DNA from: Ignavibacteriales bacterium
GTDB taxonomy: Bacteria; Bacteroidota; Ignavibacteria; T3Sed10-11
DNA: 44,636 nt
Reading direction: 5' to 3'
NCBI GenBank assembly: GCA_003567775.1
Contig: PWYR01000096.1
Coordinates: 1 to 44,636 of the forward strand
Part shown: one piece after another, positions 9,315-22,427 of the stretch
Layout of the letters: every line of letters begins with the position of its first letter
Numbering within the stretch: position 1 is the stretch's first letter
Notes under the pieces: generated by a model
What the model saw: the letters and a program-made list of their open reading frames with translations, nothing else
The model's database searches: none
Told to the model about the DNA's origin: nothing
Translations under genes and position numbers: made by a program

Positions 9315-10331
9315 ATGTTTGATAAGCGAGCACATATTGCCCCGGAGTTACGCGGTGTGCATTGGCTAAACAGCGTACCGCTATCCATACATGCGTTGAG
9401 GGGGAACGTGGTGGTATTGTTTTTCTGGGATCAAACCTGCATCCGCTCTCTCTGCATGCTTGACTACATTAAAGAGTTGCATGCTCGATACGAAGATGCC
9501 GGTCTTATAGTGATTGGAGTTCACTCACCCGCTTTTAAATTTGCCGGAAGATTGGAATCACTTGAACGATTGTTAGCTGAACGTGAAATTACTTTCCCGA
9601 TCATTATGGATAATGATCGGGAAACGCTTGAAGTGTACCGTAATACCGAAACTCCGGCAATAATAATCGTCGATCAGGAGGGAAGTATTCGTGCACACTA
9701 TCACGGGCGTGGTAAGCAGCAATCTGTTGAACGGGACGTTCAGGTTATTTTGAAGGATAGCTGTGTTATAGATACCTTGCCATTGCCGATGGATGCTTTG
9801 CGCCCGGAGGAAATTCCCGGAGTGATTTGTTCGCGGGAAACACCGCAAGTCTATTTTGGATATTTAAAAGGAAATATTGGAAATCAAGAGGGATTTAACC
9901 CTGAGTCTGTGTATGCGTATGAAGACCCGGGTTTTTATCTCCCCGGTCGTTTTTATCTCGCCGGCGTTTGGAAAAGCGGACGCCAAGCAATGATTCTTGA
10001 ACAACTCATCTCTGAAGAAGGGTATATTGTGATCAAGTACGAAGGACGGGAAGTTTATGCAATAATCGGTTACGAGGGTGATACTGCTAACCGGCTTAAT
10101 GTTTTACAAGACGACGAATTCCTGACCGCAGAGAATAAAGGTGATGACGTTCGAATCGATAAAGCCGGGCGAAGCTACATCGATGTACATTCCCCCGGGT
10201 TGGTTCATCTTGTTAAAAATGATGAACATGCCGAATATACTCTAAAAATTACCTCCCAAACCGCCGGTATTGCAATGTATTCACTCACGTTTATACCCGG
10301 CGTCATTCTCGAATTAATCGGGAAAAATTAA
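9315..10331 (+). CDS. TlpA/AhpC-like thioredoxin-fold protein with DipZ-type C-terminal domain
   Basis: LRGNVVVLFFWDQTCIRSLCMLDYIKELHARY thioredoxin-like start; C-terminal YEDPGFYLPGRFYLAGVWKSGRQAMILEQ...VIKYEGREVYAIIG resembles the domain of DipZ-like proteins. Confidence 0.72.
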   Translation: MFDKRAHIAPELRGVHWLNSVPLSIHALRGNVVVLFFWDQTCIRSLCMLDYIKELHARYEDAGLIVIGVHSPAFKFAGRLESLERLLAEREITFPIIMDNDRETLEVYRNTETPAIIIVDQEGSIRAHYHGRGKQQSVERDVQVILKDSCVIDTLPLPMDALRPEEIPGVICSRETPQVYFGYLKGNIGNQEGFNPESVYAYEDPGFYLPGRFYLAGVWKSGRQAMILEQLISEEGYIVIKYEGREVYAIIGYEGDTANRLNVLQDDEFLTAENKGDDVRIDKAGRSYIDVHSPGLVHLVKNDEHAEYTLKITSQTAGIAMYSLTFIPGVILELIGKN

Positions 10332-10393
10332 TTTTTTTTATTCCCTAAGTTAATTACAATTTCATTTGTTTCATATAGTAAATATAAGGAAGC

Positions 10394-14092
<3,699 letters not shown>

Positions 14093-14224
14093 CGGGTGAG
14101 TGTGAAACAGGGGCAAGTGCGGCTGTTCCCGGCTTTTTAGAGGGGAGTGACTTGCGCATGCATCATGTGGTTTTGATAGACCGCAAAACGAAGGATATAT
14201 TTATATTTCGAAATGATCGCTTGA

Positions 14225-14587
14225 ATGAACAAACAAAAATTCCTCGAGGGCATCCGGCTTTTTAACGAACACAAATTTTTCGAATGCCACGATCTCTTCG
14301 AGGAAATATGGATGAGTGAGGAAGGATCGGATGCGGAGTTCTTCCGGGCATTGATCCATCTTGCGGTCGGCTGCTATCACATGAACAACGGCAACTACCG
14401 CGGCGCGAAGAGTCAGTTGATTAAAGGCACCCAAAAACTCGAGCCGTATAAACCGGAACATCTCGGCATACGGGTTGCACCGCTCGTAGAATCCTTCCGG
14501 GACGTTATTTTGGATGTCGAACGCGTAGTACAGGGACAGCTTCCTCCGGATGATATTCGGGGAAAACCGATTATAGAATATCAATAA
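14225..14587 (+). CDS. DUF309 domain-containing protein
   Basis: GIRLFNEHKFFECHDLFEEIW...FFRALIHLAVGCYHMNNGNYRGAKSQL typical DUF309. Confidence 0.85.
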   Translation: MNKQKFLEGIRLFNEHKFFECHDLFEEIWMSEEGSDAEFFRALIHLAVGCYHMNNGNYRGAKSQLIKGTQKLEPYKPEHLGIRVAPLVESFRDVILDVERVVQGQLPPDDIRGKPIIEYQ

Positions 14588-14664
14588 TTTTGACATTAAA
14601 TTATTTTGCAGACAAGAGAATCCTTATCACCATGACAGCATCTAATCTAATTCGGTGACACAGA

Positions 14665-15624
14665 ATGCAATCGCTCACGGCGAAAATAAAACAAAAGGCA
14701 CATGAGCTGGGATTTGAGCACATTGGTGTTTCGCCGGCGGAGAAGTTGACCGTAGAGGCGGAGCGGCTGGCGGAGTGGCTCTCTCGCGGGTATCACGCGA
14801 CTATGTACTGGATGGAGCGAAAGGGTGACCGCCGGACCGATCCGCGGAATATAGTACCCGGGGCGCGATCAGTTATATCTGTTGCAATGAATTATTATAC
14901 ACCGCATGAGATTACCGATCATCCCGAACGGGGGAAGATATCACGGTATGCATGGGGCGACGATTATCATGATATAGTCGGCGGACGGTTGAAATTATTG
15001 TGGGAATATATTAAGGATATCGAGCCCGGTGCGGCGGGAAGGTATTACGTCGATACCGGGCCCGTGATGGATAAAGTGTGGGCGGAGCGTGCGGGAATCG
15101 GCTGGATCGGAAAACATACGAACCTGATTTCGCGCGAATACGGTTCGTGGCTTTTTCTCGGCGAGATCATCACGACGCTTTCGCTTGAATACGATATCCC
15201 GACGCAGGATTATTGCGGAGCGTGCAGGCGCTGTATCGATGCCTGTCCGACCGATGCGATCGTCGATGAGTATATTTTAGATTCTAATAAATGTCTTTCG
15301 TATCTTACTATCGAGCACAGGGACGAGTATCCCGAGGAGTTCAAAATGGATACGGAGCAATGGATCTACGGATGCGATATCTGTCAGGATGTTTGTCCGT
15401 GGAATATCAAATTTTCACGACCTGCGGCGGTCGAAGGATATCAGCCGAGGCCGGAGAATTTGAATCCGCTATTGCTCGACATCGTTAATATGGCGCGGGA
15501 GGATTTCAGCAGACGATTCCGTAAAAGTCCGGTCAAGCGCACAAAACGTAAAGGTTTACAAAGAAATGCACAAGCAGTAATCGATGGAAATTCAAAAAAA
15601 GTTATTTTAAAGAAGGAGATATAA
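14665..15624 (+). CDS. queG: Epoxyqueuosine reductase
   Basis: CGACRRCIDACPTDAIV and GCDICQDVCPWN 4Fe-4S motifs; RYAWGDDYHDIV; AERAGIGWIGKHTNLI. Confidence 0.95.
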   Translation: MQSLTAKIKQKAHELGFEHIGVSPAEKLTVEAERLAEWLSRGYHATMYWMERKGDRRTDPRNIVPGARSVISVAMNYYTPHEITDHPERGKISRYAWGDDYHDIVGGRLKLLWEYIKDIEPGAAGRYYVDTGPVMDKVWAERAGIGWIGKHTNLISREYGSWLFLGEIITTLSLEYDIPTQDYCGACRRCIDACPTDAIVDEYILDSNKCLSYLTIEHRDEYPEEFKMDTEQWIYGCDICQDVCPWNIKFSRPAAVEGYQPRPENLNPLLLDIVNMAREDFSRRFRKSPVKRTKRKGLQRNAQAVIDGNSKKVILKKEI

Positions 15625-16572
15625 ATGTCAAATAATATTCATTCGAAAGTTATTATCATAGGATCGGGTCCTGCAGGATTTACTGCTGCAATATATGCAG
15701 CTCGTGCAAATCTCAATCCGATATTATTTGAAGGAACACAGCCGGGAGGGCAGCTAACCATTACAACCGACGTTGAGAACTATCCCGGATTCCCTGACGG
15801 AGTGCTCGGACCCGAAATGATGGACATGTTTAGAAAACAAGCACAGCGATTCGGCGCTACTTGCATTTTTAAAGAAGTGACAAAAGTCGATTTCTCAAAA
15901 CGACCCTTTACACTCGAAGCTGATGACACAACATATACGGCGGATTCGGTAATTATTGCAACGGGCGCCTCGGCTCGTTTACTTGATTTGCCGAACCGTG
16001 ATAAGTATATGGGATACGGGATATCTGCCTGTGCTACGTGTGACGGGTTCTTCTTTAAAGAACAGGAGGTTGCGGTTATCGGAGGCGGCGACAGCGCGAT
16101 GGAAGAGGCGACATTCCTCACAAAATTTGCAAAGAAGGTGACCGTTATCCACCGGCGCGATGAATTGCGTGCATCGAAGATCATGCAGGAGCGGGCATTA
16201 AAAAATCCGAAGATCGATTTTATGTGGAATACCACAGTCATCGATGTTGGTGGAGAACAAAAAAACGGTCACCCCGCATTGACCAGAGTGAAACTAAAAG
16301 ATCTCAAAACAGGTAAAGAATTCGAAAAACCGTTTACCGGTTTGTTTTTTGCAATCGGTCATATACCGAATACAAAGCTTTTCAAAGGGATGCTTGACAT
16401 GGATGAGAACGGATACCTCATCACCCAACCGAAAAGCACAAAGACCAACATCCCCGGTGTATTCGCAAGCGGCGACGCGCAGGATAGTTATTACCGTCAG
16501 GCAGTCACCGCAGCAGGCACCGGCTGTATGGCAGCAATCGACGCAGAGCGTTTCCTCGAATCGCAGGATTAA
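15625..16572 (+). CDS. trxB: Thioredoxin-disulfide reductase
   Basis: IIGSGPAGFTAAIYAARA, CATCDGFFF redox centre, GGGDSAMEEA, GVFASGDAQD. Confidence 0.97.
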   Translation: MSNNIHSKVIIIGSGPAGFTAAIYAARANLNPILFEGTQPGGQLTITTDVENYPGFPDGVLGPEMMDMFRKQAQRFGATCIFKEVTKVDFSKRPFTLEADDTTYTADSVIIATGASARLLDLPNRDKYMGYGISACATCDGFFFKEQEVAVIGGGDSAMEEATFLTKFAKKVTVIHRRDELRASKIMQERALKNPKIDFMWNTTVIDVGGEQKNGHPALTRVKLKDLKTGKEFEKPFTGLFFAIGHIPNTKLFKGMLDMDENGYLITQPKSTKTNIPGVFASGDAQDSYYRQAVTAAGTGCMAAIDAERFLESQD

Positions 16573-16580
16573 TCGCCGCG

Positions 16581-16609
16581 GGGCGGGTATTGAGCATACC
16601 GACCCGCCC
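16581..16609 (+). terminator. Terminator-like hairpin downstream of trxB (weak U-tract)
   Basis: GGGCGGGT(16581-16588) ... ACCCGCCC(16602-16609), inner GTAT/ATAC; followed by tcatcacat, not a T-run. Confidence 0.45.
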
Positions 16610-16744
16610 TCATCACATATCACAAATGATGACTTGGCGCCCTGTTATACGAATGAAGAGTACACAACCATAAAATTTGACATTGTACAAAACTTTTCTT
16701 ATAATTGGTTGTTTATCAATAAGTTACAGGGAGCTTTGTAAAAC

Positions 16745-17656
16745 ATGGCGTTGTCGAGGTCGGGTAAATGGGCGCTCGGTATTCTGGGCGTTTTTTTTAT
16801 ATTCTTTATTTTTTTCTGGGTTGTAATACTTCTTTTCCTGTCAACTCCGGACGATTCGGTGCGGATCGGAAGAGGGAATAATGTCGCAGTGGTAGAGATT
16901 GACGGCGTTATTGTGAGTGCAGAGGATGTTGTACGACAGATAAAAAAATATAGGGATAATCGTAATGTAAATGCGATTTTGCTCAGAGTGGATTCACCGG
17001 GAGGCGGCGTCGCTGCAAGTCAGGAGATATATGAAGAAGTGAAGAAAACGGTCGAGAATGGGAAACCTGTCGTTGTCTCGATGGGCGCCGTAGCTGCAAG
17101 CGGCGGCTATTATGTTTCACTTCCCGCATCATCCATAGTCGCAAATCCCGGCACCATTACCGGAAGTATCGGTGTTATTTCACAGTTTATCCACGTTGAT
17201 GAAATGCTTGACAAGATCGGCGTTGATGTGACTACAATCAAAAGCGGTCGGTTTAAAGACTCCGGATCTATGTATCGTGATATGGAGGAATTTGAAAAAA
17301 CATATTGGCAGGAACTGATGGACGACGTCTATGTGCAATTCGTTTCTGCCGTTGCAGTTGCGCGCAATTTCGAATTGGAGCAAACGTATGATTTAGCCGA
17401 AGGTAAAATTTATACCGGACGGCAGGCATACGAACTTGGTTTGATTGATACCCTCGGAACTTATGAAGATGCAATCCGTATCGCCGCAGACTTGAGTGGA
17501 ATAGAAGGTGATCCCGATATTATCAAGGAGCGGGAGCGCCGTACGTTCTGGGATTCGTTTTTTATGTCGGTGTTTGGTAACTATTCAAACATAAGGGAAA
17601 AGTATTTAAATTTACCTGCGGTGCAATATAGAATGCCCGATCCAATCATTAAGTAA
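16745..17656 (+). CDS. sppA: Signal peptide peptidase SppA (short form)
   Basis: N-terminal TM; LRVDSPGGGVAASQEIYEEV, SMGAVAASGGYYVSLPA, GSIGVI, IKSGRFKD motifs. Confidence 0.95.
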   Translation: MALSRSGKWALGILGVFFIFFIFFWVVILLFLSTPDDSVRIGRGNNVAVVEIDGVIVSAEDVVRQIKKYRDNRNVNAILLRVDSPGGGVAASQEIYEEVKKTVENGKPVVVSMGAVAASGGYYVSLPASSIVANPGTITGSIGVISQFIHVDEMLDKIGVDVTTIKSGRFKDSGSMYRDMEEFEKTYWQELMDDVYVQFVSAVAVARNFELEQTYDLAEGKIYTGRQAYELGLIDTLGTYEDAIRIAADLSGIEGDPDIIKERERRTFWDSFFMSVFGNYSNIREKYLNLPAVQYRMPDPIIK

Positions 17657-17680
17657 ATTACGTAATAAGGAGTAACAAAA

Positions 17681-17989
17681 TTGACTAAAGCAGATATCGT
17701 TGATCATATAGCATCCGCTACCGGTTTAACGAAAGTTGAAACCGAAGCAGTTGTGGACGGATTTATTTCGACGGTGATCGAAGCATTACGAGAGGGGAAC
17801 AACATCGAAATCCGTGGGTTCGGCAGTTTCAAAGTTAAAAAACGCAAAAGCCGGATTGCCCGCAATCCGCGAACGGGGGAACAGGTTATTGTTGATGAAC
17901 ACTACGTTCCGATCTTTAAAGTTTCGAAGGATCTCAAGAATGCCGTCAATGAGAATATGAAAAGGAAGGAGCATGCAAACGCGTTATGA
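17681..17989 (+). CDS. HU/IHF family DNA-binding protein (TTG start)
   Basis: MTKADIVDHIASATGLTK...IEIRGFGSFKVKKRKSRIARNPRTGEQV. Confidence 0.95.
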   Translation: MTKADIVDHIASATGLTKVETEAVVDGFISTVIEALREGNNIEIRGFGSFKVKKRKSRIARNPRTGEQVIVDEHYVPIFKVSKDLKNAVNENMKRKEHANAL

Positions 17990-18020
17990 TTGTATATGTT
18001 TTGTGTGACGGAGGGGTGAT

Positions 18021-18905
18021 ATGAAACCGAAATTAGTATGTGCAGCTTGTTCAGCAGAGATTGAGAAAGGCGATAAATTTTGTGCATCTTGCGGCGCCAC
18101 AATCGAGTGGGATGATGAAGTGCGGGAGACTCACGAAAAGAAAGCCCCCGAAAAAAATGTAGAGAAAAAACCTGAGGTGAAAAATATACTATGTGATGTG
18201 TGCGGAAATGAGAATGAATCAACCGCTCAATTCTGTGAAAGTTGCGGTGCACGTCTTGAAGGCGCGCAAAACCCGCCGAAAAAATCTCCCGGCGATAAAC
18301 CCGCCGTCAAACAAAAAGAACAAAAGAAAAAACGTAAACAGCAACCGACGTCTATGACATCCGGGAAAGTGATGTCAATTGCAGCAGCGGTAATTTTGCT
18401 GGGATTTGCGTTTTATATTTTTGTTATAGACCGGGACGCTTCACATACGCACGACCAACCGGCCGGTATGGGAGGCGGTGAGATGGAACGCGCAATTATG
18501 CAGGAAATCGAACGTCTTGAACACGATCTCGATCGTCACGATCCGGAAAACGAACAGACAATGCTCCGGCTTGCAAATTTGTATCATGACATCCGGCAGT
18601 TCGATAATGCGATTGGCTACTACAATCAATACATAGAAAGAAATCCGAATAATTCCGACGTACAGGTCGACCTTGGAATCTGTTACTTCGAAGCAGGTCA
18701 ACCTGAGAGAGCAGTTGAAACCGTTGAAAAAGTTACACGTGACTTCCCGGAACATCAGCTCGCCGCATTTAATCTCGGTATTATATACCTGAATCTCGGA
18801 GAGGTTGAACCGGCAAACCGTTATTTCCAGCGCGCCTATGAACTCAATCCTGACAATGAGACCGGACAGCGCGCCCGACGCATTATTGATGAGCATACAT
18901 TTTGA
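18021..18905 (+). CDS. Double zinc-ribbon, single-TM, TPR protein
   Basis: CAACSAEIEKGDKFCASCG and CDVCGNENESTAQFCESCG, one TM helix, then TPR-like repeats (ALYHDIRQFDNAIGYYNQYIERNPNNSDV...). Confidence 0.8.
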   Translation: MKPKLVCAACSAEIEKGDKFCASCGATIEWDDEVRETHEKKAPEKNVEKKPEVKNILCDVCGNENESTAQFCESCGARLEGAQNPPKKSPGDKPAVKQKEQKKKRKQQPTSMTSGKVMSIAAAVILLGFAFYIFVIDRDASHTHDQPAGMGGGEMERAIMQEIERLEHDLDRHDPENEQTMLRLANLYHDIRQFDNAIGYYNQYIERNPNNSDVQVDLGICYFEAGQPERAVETVEKVTRDFPEHQLAAFNLGIIYLNLGEVEPANRYFQRAYELNPDNETGQRARRIIDEHTF

Positions 18906-18952
18906 TAAATACTGTAAAAAATAAATAACAAAAACGAAGGAGAAATTACTCT

Positions 18953-19045
18953 ATGCCCAGTGGTAAAAAGCGATTACGGAAAAAAATGTCCACCCACAAA
19001 CGCAAGAAAAGACGAAAGAGAGATCGTCACAAGAAGAAGAAATAA
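18953..19045 (+). CDS. AURKAIP1/COX24 (mS38-like) small basic putative ribosomal protein, 30 aa
   Basis: Own translation: MPSGKKRLRKKMSTHKRKKRRKRDRHKKKK; SD-like aaggag upstream and a terminator hairpin just downstream; below the ORF-track length cutoff. Confidence 0.8.
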   Translation: MPSGKKRLRKKMSTHKRKKRRKRDRHKKKK

Positions 19046-19061
19046 TGTTTAGAGCATTCCG

Positions 19062-19102
19062 GAGTTGTCCGTACATCTTAATATTTTTCGGACAACTCTT
19101 TT
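19062..19102 (+). terminator. Intrinsic terminator
   Basis: GAGTTGTCCG(19062-19071)/CGGACAACTC(19089-19098) followed by TTTT. Confidence 0.8.
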
Positions 19103-19295
19103 AAATTCCCTCATTGTCTTGATTTTTGTGGTTTTTTTTATTTTTTTATATACATATGCCTGTTGCTTTCATAGTTCGTCCCGACTCGTTCCTGCAACAA
19201 ATTGGGACGGTACGAAGGATGGAAGGAAGGGGCAATATTATTAAACGTTATAAATTAATATTTGCCACATAATATATAAGAAAGGATGGTGTACT

Positions 19296-19694
19296 ATGGC
19301 AAACGGAGGAAACACCGTAAAAGGATTCTTATTCGGCTTATTTGCCGGCGGTGCAATTGGTGCTGCTCTTGCACTACTATATGCCCCGAAGAGTGGAACT
19401 GAATTTCGCGGGGATATTAAAAAACGCAAAGATGAATTAGTTGAAGACGCCGAAGAGTATATCTCCTCTGCACGTGAAAAAGCCGTTAGTCTCATTAACG
19501 ACGGTAAAAAACGTGCGGATGCTATGATCAGCGATGCGCGGAAACGAGCGGAAGATTTACTTCAGGATGCCGAGAAAGTACTCGCCGGCGCCAAAGAAAA
19601 AGCCGGCGGTCTGGCAGGAGAGAGCGAAAAAATTCGCGATGCCGTGAAAGCCGGCGTCGATACATTTAAAGACGAGCGAGCAAAAGGTAAATAA
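19296..19694 (+). CDS. YtxH domain-containing protein
   Basis: GGNTVKGFLFGLFAGGAIGAALALLYAPKSGTEFRGDIK, followed by K/A/E-rich helix. Confidence 0.88.
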   Translation: MANGGNTVKGFLFGLFAGGAIGAALALLYAPKSGTEFRGDIKKRKDELVEDAEEYISSAREKAVSLINDGKKRADAMISDARKRAEDLLQDAEKVLAGAKEKAGGLAGESEKIRDAVKAGVDTFKDERAKGK

Positions 19695-19727
19695 CACAAT
19701 GCTCGCTTAGTATAGTAATTCATTCAT

Positions 19728-19764
19728 CAGCCCTCTCAGGATTATCCTTTGAGGGCTGTTTTTT
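19728..19764 (+). terminator. Intrinsic terminator
   Basis: CAGCCCTC(19728-19735)...GAGGGCTG(19751-19758) followed by TTTTTT. Confidence 0.85.
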
Positions 19765-19798
19765 CTAATCCTACTAAATTACTCGCCGGAGAAAAATT

Positions 19799-20191
19799 GT
19801 GGAATTTACGGTTTATGTCAATATAGCAATTACAATAGGATTTCTTGCATTTGCAGCGCTGTGTATCTCTCTGATATTTACCATTTCTAAAATCCGTGTT
19901 TCGTTTACCAAAATTCAGGAAGATGTAAGCGAACTAAACAGGAATGCGATGCCGCTATTCGAAAATTTAAAAATCGTGTCGGATAAGATCAGAAGTATAT
20001 CGGAAAACGTAGACGATCAGATAACCGTTTTACGATCATCGGTCGAGTCGATACGTGAAATGACCGATAATATTGTTTCATTTGAAAAACAAATTCAACA
20101 CGAAGTTGAGGGACCTCTTATGGAAGCGGTGGGGTTTGTTTCAGCGCTTGTCAAAGCAGTGAAAGCATTTGTTACAAAAATGAAAGAATAG
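19799..20191 (+). CDS. DUF948-like membrane-anchored coiled-coil protein (GTG start)
   Basis: N-terminal TM then helical ISKIRVSFTKIQEDVSELNRNAMPLFENLKIVSDKIRSISENVDDQ; next to the YtxH gene. Confidence 0.55.
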   Translation: MEFTVYVNIAITIGFLAFAALCISLIFTISKIRVSFTKIQEDVSELNRNAMPLFENLKIVSDKIRSISENVDDQITVLRSSVESIREMTDNIVSFEKQIQHEVEGPLMEAVGFVSALVKAVKAFVTKMKE

Positions 20192-20251
20192 TGTGCTGTG
20201 ATTGAAAAGAAAAAATAATTAACCATTATAATTTAAATAAAGGAGGTTCGT

Positions 20252-22351
20252 TTGGCTAAGGGAAAAGTATACGAACCCGCGCATGTCCGGAATGTTGCAC
20301 TGATCGGACATGGCGGGTCTGGAAAAACCAGCTTTGCCGAAGCAGCTCTATATACTTCGGGAGCAACCAACCGATTAGGTAAAATTGAAGACGGCTCAAC
20401 TCTCTCCGATTATCACCCAGACGAAATTGAACGACAGATATCGATAAATACATCGATGTTGTATACCGATTGGAGCAATATAAAAATGAATATACTCGAT
20501 ACTCCGGGGTACCCGGATTTCATCGGCGAAGTGAAATCGGGTTTAAGTGTTGCGGATAACGCTTTGTTGTTTTTGAAAGCAGCCGAAGGTATCGAAGTCG
20601 GGACCGAGATCGATTGGCAGTTTACGGACGAGTATCATACGCCGGCGGCGATAATTATAAATAAAGTAGATAACGAACACGCAAAGGTCGATGATATATT
20701 TCAAGCGGCCCGGGATCGGTTCAGCGTAGATGTAACACGGATGCAGTTCCCGGTAAGCGAAGGGCATACATTCGACTCTGTCGTCGATTTGCTGAAAATG
20801 AAGCTGTTAAAATATACTAAAGACGGCGACGGAAAACCGGCGGAACAGGATATTCCCGGGGAATTACAGGAAAAGGCGAACAAACTTCGCACGGAACTCA
20901 TAGAAAAAATTGCCGAGAGCGATGAAGCATTGCTCGATAAGTTTTTGGATGCGGGAGATCTCAGTGAAGAGGAATTCTTTGCAGGATTGAAGAAGGCGTA
21001 TATCAACCGTAAAATATTTCCGGTGTTTTATGCATCCTCGGTGCATAACGTCGGTGTTTCAGCAGTGCTTGACTTTTTGACGAATGTTGCACCTTCACCG
21101 GTCGATCGTGGGCCGTTGAAAGTGATTCATAACGATAAAAATGAAGAAATAGATCTGCCTCCCGTTGCCTCTAAGGAACCGATCCTATTCATATTTAAGA
21201 CGATATCCGAAGCTCACGTCGGCGAGTTATCTTTCTTCCGGCTATATTCCGGCACAATTCATTCGGGTATAGACCTTGTTAACCAGTCGAACGGAACCTC
21301 GGAACGAATAAGCCAGATTTATATAATGAACGGGAAAAACCGATCAGAGGTAAGTGAATTAAAAGCGGGAGATATTGCCGCCGTAGTAAAGCTAAAAAAT
21401 ACGCATACGAACGATACCCTTGCTCCTAAAAACATGCCGGTCAGTGTCAAGAAAATTAAATTTCCCGAACCGATCATTAGCGTTGCGCTTCAACCGAGAA
21501 ATAAAGGTGAAGAAGAAAAAATTGGATCGGGATTGCAGACGCTGCATGCAGAAGATCCGACATTTGTCGTTAACTTCGATCCGGAATTATCACAAACAAC
21601 GATCAACGGACAGGGTGAACTTCACCTTGATATTATTGTAAAGCGCTTGAAAGAACGATTCGGGGTTGAAGTAGACCTTGAAAAGCCCCGTATTCCTTTC
21701 CGGGAGACTATTAAGAAACAATCTCGTGTTCAAGGAAAATACAAGAAGCAATCAGGAGGTCGCGGTCAATACGGAGACGTTTGGTTGCAGCTTGATCCGA
21801 TGCCGCGCGGCGGTGATTTTGAATTTGTCGATGCCATCGTCGGCGGTGTTGTGCCGGGTAAATACGTGCCCGCAGTGGAGAAAGGGGTGCGTGAAACAAT
21901 GAGGCAGGGGGTGCTTGCCGGTTATCCGGTGGTCGACGTCAAAGCAACGCTCGATGACGGCTCCCACCACCCGGTAGATTCATCGGAAATGGCTTTTAAG
22001 GTAGCCGCCTCTATGGCGTTTAAAAAAGCATTTCTGGGAGCAAATCCCGTACTTCTCGAACCGATCTATAATGTCGAGGTGCGTGTCTCCGAGGAATTTA
22101 TGGGCGATGTAATGGGAGATATCTCCAGCCGACGCGGTAAGATTCAGGGTATGGATTCGGAAGGTTCGTTCCAGATTGTACGGGCGAAGGTACCGCTTGC
22201 CGAACTGCATAAATATTCTACGGCATTACGGTCGATGACAGGCGGGCGCGGAATCCATAAGCAAAGCTTCTCCCATTATGAAGAAGTACCGTACGAGTTT
22301 GCGGAAAAAATAATCGAAGAAGCGAAAAAAGAAAAGGAAGAGGAAGTTTAA
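20252..22351 (+). CDS. fusA: Elongation factor G-like GTPase (EF-G2 / FusA2 type)
   Basis: P-loop GHGGSGKTS instead of AHIDAGKTT; DTPGYPDF; NKVD; EF-G domains IV/V (GQYGDVWLQLDP, MGDVMGDISSRRGKIQGM). Confidence 0.9.
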   Translation: MAKGKVYEPAHVRNVALIGHGGSGKTSFAEAALYTSGATNRLGKIEDGSTLSDYHPDEIERQISINTSMLYTDWSNIKMNILDTPGYPDFIGEVKSGLSVADNALLFLKAAEGIEVGTEIDWQFTDEYHTPAAIIINKVDNEHAKVDDIFQAARDRFSVDVTRMQFPVSEGHTFDSVVDLLKMKLLKYTKDGDGKPAEQDIPGELQEKANKLRTELIEKIAESDEALLDKFLDAGDLSEEEFFAGLKKAYINRKIFPVFYASSVHNVGVSAVLDFLTNVAPSPVDRGPLKVIHNDKNEEIDLPPVASKEPILFIFKTISEAHVGELSFFRLYSGTIHSGIDLVNQSNGTSERISQIYIMNGKNRSEVSELKAGDIAAVVKLKNTHTNDTLAPKNMPVSVKKIKFPEPIISVALQPRNKGEEEKIGSGLQTLHAEDPTFVVNFDPELSQTTINGQGELHLDIIVKRLKERFGVEVDLEKPRIPFRETIKKQSRVQGKYKKQSGGRGQYGDVWLQLDPMPRGGDFEFVDAIVGGVVPGKYVPAVEKGVRETMRQGVLAGYPVVDVKATLDDGSHHPVDSSEMAFKVAASMAFKKAFLGANPVLLEPIYNVEVRVSEEFMGDVMGDISSRRGKIQGMDSEGSFQIVRAKVPLAELHKYSTALRSMTGGRGIHKQSFSHYEEVPYEFAEKIIEEAKKEKEEEV

Positions 22352-22358
22352 ATCCAGT

Positions 22359-22386
22359 GGACAATAGACAATTGACAGTTGGCAAT
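22359..22386. repeat. Heptameric short tandem repeat (4 units)
   Basis: GGACAAT-AGACAAT-TGACAGT-TGGCAAT. Confidence 0.6.
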
Positions 22387-22427
22387 GCGTAGATAGAAGT
22401 TAACTGTTTCCGGGGGATGAGGTTACA

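Noticed and set aside
10332-10393. Cobalamin or SAM riboswitch before metH
   Set aside because: Only 62 nt of AT-rich spacer, too short for a cobalamin riboswitch and with no visible SAM-riboswitch core
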